Of a stretch of DNA of 9,438 bases, positions 1 to 5,577 are shown one piece after another. Each line of letters starts with the position of its first letter. The first letter of the stretch is position 1. The notes beneath the pieces were generated by a model. The model did not search any database. It saw only the letters and a program-made list of their open reading frames with translations, and was not told the DNA's origin. Source of the stretch: an uncultured Synergistales bacterium (lineage in GTDB: Bacteria; Synergistota; Synergistia; Synergistales; Aminobacteriaceae); assembly GCA_905233295.1 (NCBI GenBank), contig CAJODX010000031.1, positions 7,685-17,122 on the forward strand. Reading direction: 5' to 3'. Position numbers and translations under genes: made by a program.

Positions 1-695
1 TTCAGGATTGTAATCGCGAAAATATTATCAGGACCGAAAATTTTTACACGCGACATTGCCCTTGACCATAAAAGAAAATCCGCAGGGCTTTTATTCTGAG
101 TGATTAAATCGCTCATTCGGGACGGCTCAACACCAAGGCTGAAGAGTTCCGCAGAAATTTTGTGAGTTCTCTGTGAAGTATTTGAAAACGAAAATCCTCC
201 TGTGTCCGTCCAGATTCCAGTGTAAAGACACTCGGCAATATCAGGCGTTATTTCAAAATTTCCCGCCTGAAAAACTCCATAGAGCATTTCACAGGTTGAA
301 GATGCACTGCCATCAACGCAATTCACCTTTCCGAAATTTGAATTATCTTCGTGATGGTCAATATTGAGTGCGTTGATATTTTTTCCGGTCATGTAGCCTG
401 AAGTGCCGCGCTTTTCGTTTGCACAGTCAAGAAAAACATAAAGGACATCTTCAGCATTAACAAAATCAAAATGTTTACAGATTTCGTGCCCGTCATAGCC
501 TGACAGATACGCATAAGTCTCAGGCAAAATGTCATCTGGATTAGCCCAGCTTACGTTTTTTCCTAAATTTTTCCCTGCTGTGTACAGAGCCGTTGAGGAG
601 CCTACTGCATCGCCGTCAGCCTTAGAATGAGTGAAAATTTTCCATGTTCCGTAAGCCATGAGAGTTTCAGCGGCACGCTTAAATTTGTTCATCAT
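1..695 (-). CDS. nrnA: DHH-family phosphoesterase, NrnA-like (bifunctional oligoribonuclease/pAp phosphatase type), C-terminus beyond the left edge
   Basis: Reading the minus strand from an ATG-ATG pair at 695/692 gives 231 residues with no stop before the edge. Motifs in order are THSKADGDAVGSS (residues 22-34, the HxxxDxDAxGS metal motif), an Asp in VFLDCAN (residue 90), IDHHEDN with the name-giving DHH at 113-115, and TDTGGFSFSN (163-172). Together these form the Mn-dependent catalytic DHH domain of NrnA-type enzymes, which degrade 2-5 nt nanoRNAs and in many species dephosphorylate pAp. The C-terminal DHHA1 substrate-binding domain would lie outside the window. The start overlaps the end of rbfA by 17 nt, and AGGGG at 708-704 stands 8 nt before the first ATG, which favours 695 over 692. 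Position after rbfA is the classic place for this gene. The family call is sure; the exact substrate (nanoRNA, pAp or cyclic dinucleotide product) is inferred. Confidence 0.9.
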   Translation of the reverse strand, partial: MMNKFKRAAETLMAYGTWKIFTHSKADGDAVGSSTALYTAGKNLGKNVSWANPDDILPETYAYLSGYDGHEICKHFDFVNAEDVLYVFLDCANEKRGTSGYMTGKNINALNIDHHEDNSNFGKVNCVDGSASSTCEMLYGVFQAGNFEITPDIAECLYTGIWTDTGGFSFSNTSQRTHKISAELFSLGVEPSRMSDLITQNKSPADFLLWSRAMSRVKIFGPDNIFAITIL

Positions 696-1068
696 CAATG
701 TTTCCCCTGTTATCTGCGTTGTTCATTCCGAAGCCTAAACTGTGAAGAATTTTATCAATTTTTGCCCCGTAGTCGCTGCTCCTGTCGATGATAAATTCAA
801 GCGCAGGAACACGCCTGAGCTTTATTGACTGTCCAAGCATTCCGCGAATCGCACCTTTGACTTCGTTCAGGTCTTTTAAAATTCCCGGACATTTTCGTGC
901 TTCAAGTGCCGTGAAAAAAACTTTTGCGCGTTCAAGATCTTTTGTGCATTCAACGCCCGTTATGATTGTGCCTTTAATGCTCTCTTTCTGGATTTTGTTT
1001 TCGATTATCAAAGCAATTTCGCGCTGAAGCTGTTTGTTGATGCGCGACATTCTTAAATTGCTGCTCAT
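679..1068 (-). CDS. rbfA: 30S ribosome-binding factor A
   Basis: The 129-residue protein is the usual RbfA length and has the KH-like fold signatures: a basic N-terminal helix (SRINKQLQREIALIIENK), the strand GVECTKDLERAKVFF, and RRVPALEFIIDRSSDYG near residues 83-100. RbfA binds late 30S precursors near the 16S 5' helix and is needed for 16S processing and cold growth. The KH kink normally carries an Ala-x-Gly-type motif; here the matching stretch reads EVKGAIRG, a mild departure. The ATG shares one base with the infB stop (TAATG at 1070-1066) and has no strong Shine-Dalgarno close by, so it is probably translated by re-initiation after IF2. An in-frame Met at residue 7 is an alternative start. 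The last 17 nt overlap the DHH gene. Confidence 0.96.
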   Translation of the reverse strand: MSSNLRMSRINKQLQREIALIIENKIQKESIKGTIITGVECTKDLERAKVFFTALEARKCPGILKDLNEVKGAIRGMLGQSIKLRRVPALEFIIDRSSDYGAKIDKILHSLGFGMNNADNRGNIDDEQI

Positions 1069-3041
1069 TATTCTAACGTTCTTTTCTCCTCTATGACTTC
1101 ATAGACTTCCAGAATATCGCCCGGCTCAAAATCCTGATAGCCTTCGAGCGAAATTCCGCAGTCCATTCCGGCTTTGAGTTCGCGCGCTTCATCTTTTTCG
1201 TGGCGCAGTGAAGCGATTTTTCCGTCCCATATCACAATACCGTCGCGAATAACTCTGACTTTTGCTGTTCGTTTTACAAGACCTTTCGTAACGTGAGAGC
1301 CTGCGATTCGACCGATCTTCGGAATTTTGAAAATCTGGCGGATTTCAACCTCGCCTAAAGTTTCCTCGCGGAGATTAGGCTTCAAAAGTCCTGCCATTGC
1401 CGCCTTAACATCATCAATGATGTCATATATAACGTTGTAGATTCTTATCTCAACGCCGTTGAGTTCCGCGACTTTCTTTGCGTTGCCGTCAGGTCTTACG
1501 TTAAAGCCAACGATTACGGCGTTTGAAGCTGACGCGAGCATTACATCACTCTCGGCGATTCGTCCGACACCGCGATGAACGATTGAAACTCCGACTTCGT
1601 TTGTCGCGAGTTTTTCAAGAACAGCGCAGAGTGCCTCAAGCGACCCCTGAACATCGCATTTTACGACAAGATTCATGTGCGGCAACTGACCTTCCTGAAG
1701 GTTTGAATATAAATCTTCAAACGAGGCGCGTTTAATCTCAGCGGCATTTTCACGTTCTTTGAGTTTTGCCTCGTCAAGGGCTGCGCGTGCATCACGTTCG
1801 CTCTTAACGACAGTGAAACTTTCACCGGGATTCGGAACATCGCTCAAACCTAAAATTTCAACGGGCGTACTCGGACCGGCGCTCTTTAAGCCTTTGCCTG
1901 CCCAGTCGAACAGAGCGCGGGTTTTCCCCCACGTTGAGTTAAACAGGACTATGTCTCCGGCTTTCAGCGTTCCGTCTTTTACAATGACTGTTGCAACGGG
2001 ACCTTTGCCTTTGTCAAGTCTAGCTTCAATGACAACGCCTTCCGGGGTTGCCTGAGGGTCAGCCTTCAGCTCCTGCATTTCAGCCTCAAGCAAAACGCGT
2101 TCAAGCAAATCCGAAACGCCTATGCCCTGTTTTGCTGAAATTTCGACAGCTCCGACATCTCCGCCCCAGCCTTCAACGAAAATTCCGAGTTCAGAAAGCT
2201 GCTGGCGGACTCTGTCAGGTTTTGCGCCCTGTTTGTCAATTTTGTTGATTGCAACGACAAGAGGAACTCCGGCGGCTTTAATATGGTCAATAGCCTCTCG
2301 TGTCTGCGGCATAACACCGTCATCTGCGCCGATTACAAGGATTACAATATCTGTAACTCCTGCGCCGCGCGCTCTCATTGCTGTGAAAGCCTCATGTCCG
2401 GGCGTGTCTAAAAAGACGATGGGCTTACCGTCCTGCATTACGACATACGCTCCGATGTGCTGAGTGATACCTCCGGCTTCGTGTTCTGCTACTGAAGCGT
2501 GGCGGATATGGTCAAGCAACGTTGTCTTGCCGTGGTCAACGTGTCCCATGACAGTGATGATCGGAGGACGTTCAACGAGTTTTGTATTTTTGGAGGGCTG
2601 AACCTGAGTTTTCTGCGCGGGCTGTTCGTTTTTTGCAGGAGCAGGTGCAGATTTTTGTGGCTGCGGCTGATTTTGTTTCTGAGGTTTCTGCGGCTTCTGA
2701 AATTTTTGGCGAGAACGCATGCGTTCCTGTTCCTGTTCTATTTCTAATTCTTTTTCTTCTTCTTTGCTTTCTTTATTTCGCGGCAATTCTTCAGAATTTT
2801 TGCTGTCTTTGCGATTCTGAGGTTTTGTCTTTGAACCTTCGGAGCTGTGCTGTTTTTTCTCCTGAGATTTTGCTTCGCTGGCTTCCTTGATTATGTTTTC
2901 AACAATCTGAGCCGTTTCTTCATCAATCGAACTTGAATGTGATTTCACAGGTACGTCCAACTGTTGCAAGACGGCTAATAATTCTTTATTGCTCTTATTT
3001 AATTTTCTGGCTAAGTCGTAGATTCTTATTTTATCGCTCAA
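1068..3041 (-). CDS. infB: Translation initiation factor IF-2, TTG start
   Basis: This is a 657-residue IF2, the GTPase that brings fMet-tRNA to the 30S and promotes 50S joining. Residues 4-52 form the IF2N domain. Residues 55-155 are a disordered, charged and then Q/K/P-rich linker. The G domain follows, with GHVDHGKT (G1, 166-173), DTPGHE (G3, 212-217), NKID (G4, 266-269) and SAK (G5, 302-304). Domain II (about 330-420), C1 and the fMet-tRNA-binding C2 domain run to the end. The length suits the compact Firmicutes-type IF2 rather than the long enterobacterial form. The start codon is TTG, since 3039-3041 read CAA on the plus strand. It is supported by AAGGAG at 3055-3050 with an 8 nt spacer, and no in-frame ATG occurs before the IF2N domain. 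The ylxR/L7Ae stop lies 17 nt upstream, next to the Shine-Dalgarno, and rbfA overlaps the stop by one base. Confidence 0.97.
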   Translation of the reverse strand: MSDKIRIYDLARKLNKSNKELLAVLQQLDVPVKSHSSSIDEETAQIVENIIKEASEAKSQEKKQHSSEGSKTKPQNRKDSKNSEELPRNKESKEEEKELEIEQEQERMRSRQKFQKPQKPQKQNQPQPQKSAPAPAKNEQPAQKTQVQPSKNTKLVERPPIITVMGHVDHGKTTLLDHIRHASVAEHEAGGITQHIGAYVVMQDGKPIVFLDTPGHEAFTAMRARGAGVTDIVILVIGADDGVMPQTREAIDHIKAAGVPLVVAINKIDKQGAKPDRVRQQLSELGIFVEGWGGDVGAVEISAKQGIGVSDLLERVLLEAEMQELKADPQATPEGVVIEARLDKGKGPVATVIVKDGTLKAGDIVLFNSTWGKTRALFDWAGKGLKSAGPSTPVEILGLSDVPNPGESFTVVKSERDARAALDEAKLKERENAAEIKRASFEDLYSNLQEGQLPHMNLVVKCDVQGSLEALCAVLEKLATNEVGVSIVHRGVGRIAESDVMLASASNAVIVGFNVRPDGNAKKVAELNGVEIRIYNVIYDIIDDVKAAMAGLLKPNLREETLGEVEIRQIFKIPKIGRIAGSHVTKGLVKRTAKVRVIRDGIVIWDGKIASLRHEKDEARELKAGMDCGISLEGYQDFEPGDILEVYEVIEEKRTLE

Positions 3042-3049
3042 AAGCGTAG

Positions 3050-3060
3050 CTCCTTCCTTT
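3050..3060 (-). promoter_or_regulatory. Ribosome binding site fixing the infB TTG start
   Basis: The minus strand reads AAAGGAAGGAG here. The second half, AAGGAG (3055-3050), sits 8 nt before the TTG at 3041. The purine tract begins inside the TAA stop of the upstream gene, so ribosomes finishing that gene arrive directly on it. The strong site offsets the weak TTG codon. Confidence 0.8.
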
Positions 3061-3649
3061 AATTTTTACAGAGGCAGATAATTTTTTTGGCAAATCCTGA
3101 ATTAAAAGGCAGCCCCAAAATCTGAACGCTGTCTTTCAATCCCGTTACGTCCGACAACTCTTTTATCGTCATGTCAAGCGGGAGACTCTCACGTGAAGAC
3201 GCAAATTTTTTTACGCCCTCCGAGGAGTCTTTAGCGAGAATGACTAAAATTTTTTTAGCTCCGGCTTTTTCGATTCTTTCAGAGCCTATCAGCAATTCTC
3301 CGGCTTTACGCGCAAGACCGAGAACAGATTTGATTTTCAGATTTTTATTTTCACCTGCGTTTTTTATATTTTCTTCAAGTTCCAGCCAGAAAGATTCATC
3401 GATTTCAGCTTTGAGAACACGTTCAAGAATCCCTGTCTTTTTTGCTTTTTCAAGACATTCCGGATCAGGACAGATATAAACGCCGCGTCCGGGAAGTTTT
3501 TTTGCAACGTCAATGAAAATTTTTCCTTCAGGACTTTTGACAAGCCGGATTAAATCTTTTTTATCGCTCCTGACCCTGCATACAGAGCATGAACGGACAG
3601 GAACGTGTTTGGTGTTTTTCATTTTAGGATTTTCAAGCGTTGAAAACAT
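3059..3649 (-). CDS. Fused YlxR (RnpM, DUF448) and L7Ae/YlxQ-type RNA-binding protein
   Basis: The 196-residue product joins two proteins that Firmicutes encode separately between nusA and infB. Residues 15-75 are the YlxR/DUF448 domain: VPVRSCSVCRVRSDKKDLIRL, a PEGKIFID strand, and the GRGVYICPDPECL loop. Four cysteines (21, 24, 60, 65) could form a metal site, which is inference. Residues about 105-185 are an L7Ae-like domain, with SVLGLARKAGELLIGSERI and a KKILVILAKDSSEG strand-turn typical of kink-turn binders. B. subtilis YlxR/RnpM has been reported to bind RNase P RNA and modulate the enzyme; YlxQ is a kink-turn binder. The ATG at 3649 overlaps nusA by 17 nt and has AAAGGA 11 nt upstream. 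The Met at 3622, just after the nusA stop, is an alternative that would drop nine non-conserved residues. Family call sure, start less so, exact function inferred. Confidence 0.92.
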   Translation of the reverse strand: MFSTLENPKMKNTKHVPVRSCSVCRVRSDKKDLIRLVKSPEGKIFIDVAKKLPGRGVYICPDPECLEKAKKTGILERVLKAEIDESFWLELEENIKNAGENKNLKIKSVLGLARKAGELLIGSERIEKAGAKKILVILAKDSSEGVKKFASSRESLPLDMTIKELSDVTGLKDSVQILGLPFNSGFAKKIICLCKN

Positions 3650-4727
3650 CGTGGAAAATGTCCTTTAAAGTCGGCATTCTGTCAGGTTCAAGCGTTGTAA
3701 CGTTGATTTTCCAGCCCGTGAGTTTTGCCGCAAGCTTCACATTCTGCCCGCCTTTGCCTATCGCCAATGACAGCTGATCCTGATACACATAGACCGTAAC
3801 CTCTTTTTCCTGATCGAGAACAGGCTCGACCTTCGCAACCTGCGCCGGAGACATTGCGTTTTTAATGTAAACCAGCGGATCATTGCTGTAAATCACAGCG
3901 TCAATCTTTTCGCCTCTCAACGACTGGCTGATTGCTTTAATCCGCGAACCTCCCGCGCCGATGCATGCGCCTACGGGGTCAACGTTAGGGACAAGACTTG
4001 AAAGCGCGACTTTTGCACGTGAACCTCCATCGCGTACAATGTTGCGGATTTCGATAACTCCCTCTTGAATTTCAGGAATTTCAAGTTCAAGAAGTTTTTT
4101 CAAAAGTCCCGGATGAGTTCTCGAAACGATGATTCGCGGACCTCTCTGTTTGTTTTTGACTTCGAGAACATAAAATCTCATTACAGAGCCGGGAGTGTAA
4201 CGTTCGCTGGGGATTCTTTCGCGTTTAGGGAGTTCAGCGTCTGTCTTGTCGTTGATTCTCACTATAATATCATCGCCCTCAACGCTGTATATCGTGCCGC
4301 TGACAAGATCACCGACTCTATCGGCAAAGGCGTTATAAACTATGTTGCGTTCAGCATCGCGAAGTTTTTGAGTTATAACCTGACGGACTGTCTGTGCGGC
4401 GATTCGTCCGAAATTCGGAGGATTTTGCTCAATTCGGATTTCTTGTCCGATTTCGGCTTTATCGTCATAACGGAGAGCATCTTTCAAAGTAATTTCCCTG
4501 TCGGGTTCGTTGCCTATTTCATCAACGACTTTGCGGATTTCAAAAATTTTCATATCGCCGGTGTCGTGATCGAGCTTAACTTCAGCCTGACGTTCACCGG
4601 GCAGATATTTGTTATATGCAGACAGCATCGCAGACTCCATAGTCGCGACTACGGTTGAAATGTCGAGTCCGCGCTGTTCCGCCAGCTCGTCAAGAGTTTG
4701 TATAAATTCACGCCCCAGACGCATCAT
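3633..4727 (-). CDS. nusA: Transcription termination/antitermination factor NusA
   Basis: This 364-residue NusA is of the short type without C-terminal acidic repeats. The N-terminal RNA polymerase-binding domain (about 1-130) includes NPPNFGRIAAQTVRQVI. An S1 domain spans about 138-202, starting at GDLVSGTIYSVEGDDIIV. Two KH domains follow, marked by VDPVGACIGAGGSRI (249-263) and LSLAIGKGGQNVKLA (319-333). NusA binds paused RNA polymerase and nascent RNA and tunes pausing, intrinsic termination and rRNA antitermination. Its start overlaps the rimP stop (ATGA at 4727-4724), a coupling arrangement. A second ATG follows at once (4724-4722), so the protein may lack the first Met. NusA could itself act on the attenuator hairpin ahead of rimP, as an autoregulatory loop; that is inference. 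Confidence 0.97.
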   Translation of the reverse strand: MMRLGREFIQTLDELAEQRGLDISTVVATMESAMLSAYNKYLPGERQAEVKLDHDTGDMKIFEIRKVVDEIGNEPDREITLKDALRYDDKAEIGQEIRIEQNPPNFGRIAAQTVRQVITQKLRDAERNIVYNAFADRVGDLVSGTIYSVEGDDIIVRINDKTDAELPKRERIPSERYTPGSVMRFYVLEVKNKQRGPRIIVSRTHPGLLKKLLELEIPEIQEGVIEIRNIVRDGGSRAKVALSSLVPNVDPVGACIGAGGSRIKAISQSLRGEKIDAVIYSNDPLVYIKNAMSPAQVAKVEPVLDQEKEVTVYVYQDQLSLAIGKGGQNVKLAAKLTGWKINVTTLEPDRMPTLKDIFHDVFNA

Positions 4728-5257
4728 TTTCTGTTTTTCTCCCTTCGTTTGCCTTTATTTGCCCGTTTCGAGTCTTTTTTATTTTCATTTTCGTTAAAAT
4801 CGAATCTGTAAATCAGATTCCCTCCTTTGATGATTTCAAACGGTATTTTTTTCTCTCCTGTGTCGCAGATTAAATCAACGCATCCATCACTGACGGATTT
4901 TATAACGCCCGTGAATGTTTTTCGCCCTTCGAGAAGACCATTGAGCCTGATTCTGGCTTCACGTCCCTGAAAACGTTCGTAATCGGCAAGCTTGAATAAC
5001 GGTCTTTCAACTCCCGGCGAACTGACTTCAAGATAATAGCGTCCTTTGTCAAGTTCAGGAACGTCCGGGTTTTCATCGAGAAATTTGTTGACACGGCGTG
5101 AAACCGTTTCACAATCATCAACGTTGATACCTCCGAGAGTGTCGATTAAGATCTGGATTTTTGTTTTACCAAATTCAGTTCTGATTCCGACATTCACGCA
5201 TTCATATCCGGCGTGCGTTACGATTGCTTCAATCTGCTGCAAAAATTCATCTGTCAT
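4724..5257 (-). CDS. rimP: Ribosome maturation factor RimP
   Basis: The 177-residue protein carries the RimP signature YYLEVSSPGVERPLF (74-88), a preceding alpha/beta domain with VDDCETVSRRVNKFLDE, and a C-terminal SH3-like barrel (about 95-150) starting after the YERFQGREARI strand. RimP binds free 30S subunits and assists early 3'-domain assembly around S12 and S19. A lysine/arginine/asparagine-rich tail of about 25 residues extends past the usual end of the family and may bind RNA. It is the first gene of the minus-strand operon. Its own Shine-Dalgarno is weak (AAGAGA at 5270-5265), and the upstream leader holds a terminator, so expression is probably set in the leader. The stop overlaps the nusA start. 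Confidence 0.96.
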   Translation of the reverse strand: MTDEFLQQIEAIVTHAGYECVNVGIRTEFGKTKIQILIDTLGGINVDDCETVSRRVNKFLDENPDVPELDKGRYYLEVSSPGVERPLFKLADYERFQGREARIRLNGLLEGRKTFTGVIKSVSDGCVDLICDTGEKKIPFEIIKGGNLIYRFDFNENENKKDSKRANKGKRREKNRK

Positions 5258-5262
5258 TTTTC

Positions 5263-5281
5263 AATCTCTTTAAATCTCTTT
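5263..5281 (-). repeat. Tandem 9-bp purine repeat in the rimP ribosome binding region
   Basis: AAAGAGATT occurs twice on the minus strand (5281-5273 and 5271-5263), ten bases apart. The nearer copy supplies the weak Shine-Dalgarno of rimP. The farther copy overlaps the TAA that ends the leader ORF. It could be an initiation aid or a protein-binding tandem site; it may also be chance in purine-rich sequence. Confidence 0.5.
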
Positions 5282-5309
5282 ATCCTGCATATAAAAAAGG
5301 AGAGGGCAT
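5280..5309 (-). CDS. Putative nine-residue leader peptide overlapping the attenuator
   Basis: The minus strand reads ATG at 5309-5307, followed by codons for MPSPFLYAG and TAA at 5282-5280. AAAGGAG (5322-5316) stands 6 nt before the ATG, far better than the site of rimP itself. The Shine-Dalgarno is the 5' arm of the terminator, the ATG lies across its loop, and the first codons form its 3' arm. Translation would therefore disrupt the hairpin. The peptide is not rich in one amino acid, so a classical amino-acid-starvation attenuator is unlikely. Such a short frame can arise by chance, because terminator loops here are purine-rich; expression is inferred. Confidence 0.4.
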   Translation of the reverse strand: MPSPFLYAG

Positions 5310-5322
5310 CTCCCACTCCTTT
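5293..5322 (-). terminator. Intrinsic terminator in the rimP leader, likely attenuator
   Basis: On the minus strand AAAGGAG (5322-5316) pairs with CTCCTTT (5302-5296). A T-T mismatch follows, then GGG (5314-5312) pairs with CCC (5306-5304) around a five-base loop, AGATG. Six T residues run from 5298 to 5293, the first three also in the stem. On the plus strand only three T follow the hairpin, so it acts for minus-strand transcripts. No minus-strand gene lies between it and the divergent DUF1385 gene, so the only transcript it can end is the rimP operon leader or antisense RNA. Confidence 0.75.
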
Positions 5323-5345
5323 CACGCTAAATGAAATTGCCTTGC

Positions 5346-5373
5346 ATTATAACGCAAAATCATTTTTGTTCAA
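5346..5373 (-). promoter_or_regulatory. Sigma-70-type promoter of the rimP operon
   Basis: The minus strand shows TTGAAC (5373-5368), a 16 bp spacer and a perfect TATAAT (5351-5346). Transcription would start near 5340, giving a leader of about 80 nt before rimP that includes the attenuator. The space between the hairpin and rimP (35 bp) is too short for another full promoter. Confidence 0.7.
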
Positions 5374-5452
5374 TAGACACTGTCTGCAAAATTTTAATTT
5401 TTTCTGTGGTATTAAATTCTTTTACCAAAATTAGGCGTAGAGATATAAGGTT

Positions 5453-5480
5453 TTGAAATTTTAATTTGTTCTGATAAAAT
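5453..5480 (+). promoter_or_regulatory. Sigma-70-type promoter of the DUF1385-prfA-prmC operon
   Basis: TTGAAA (5453-5458), a 16 bp spacer and TAAAAT (5475-5480) match the consensus in five of six positions each. The expected start is near 5487, about 90 nt before the DUF1385 ATG. The site diverges from the rimP promoter about 80 bp away, so one regulator could touch both. Confidence 0.55.
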
Positions 5481-5577
5481 CATCGCTGTCGAGCTGGGGG
5501 AAATCCGCCGGCGTAAAAAAAATGTGGAGTACGTCAACACAAAAACTTAACAGAAACTCAAGGAGCATTGAATTTTA
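5481..5577 (+). other. 5' leader of the DUF1385 operon, GC-rich patch of unknown role
   Basis: After the promoter comes a GC-rich stretch (5484-5514) unlike the AT-rich bases on either side. CGCTG at 5484-5488 can pair with CGGCG at 5509-5513 (one G-U), giving a weak hairpin. In one frame (5476-5550) the stretch reads like codons with no start codon before it. No known riboswitch is recognised. AAGGAG at 5560-5565 is the ribosome binding site of the next gene, 12 nt from its ATG. Confidence 0.35.

Noticed and set aside
173..367. A 64-codon plus-strand frame at the left end
   Set aside because: It is the complement of the DHH gene, which has all catalytic motifs on the minus strand.
2120..2890. 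Several plus- and minus-strand frames of 65-115 codons within infB
   Set aside because: All are shadows of IF2; none has a ribosome site or a plausible protein composition (runs of Leu/Phe from the purine-rich linker complement).
4065..4658. A 197-codon open frame on the plus strand inside nusA
   Set aside because: It lies fully antisense to a well-conserved gene, has no recognisable domain or ribosome site, and reads like the complement of NusA codons.
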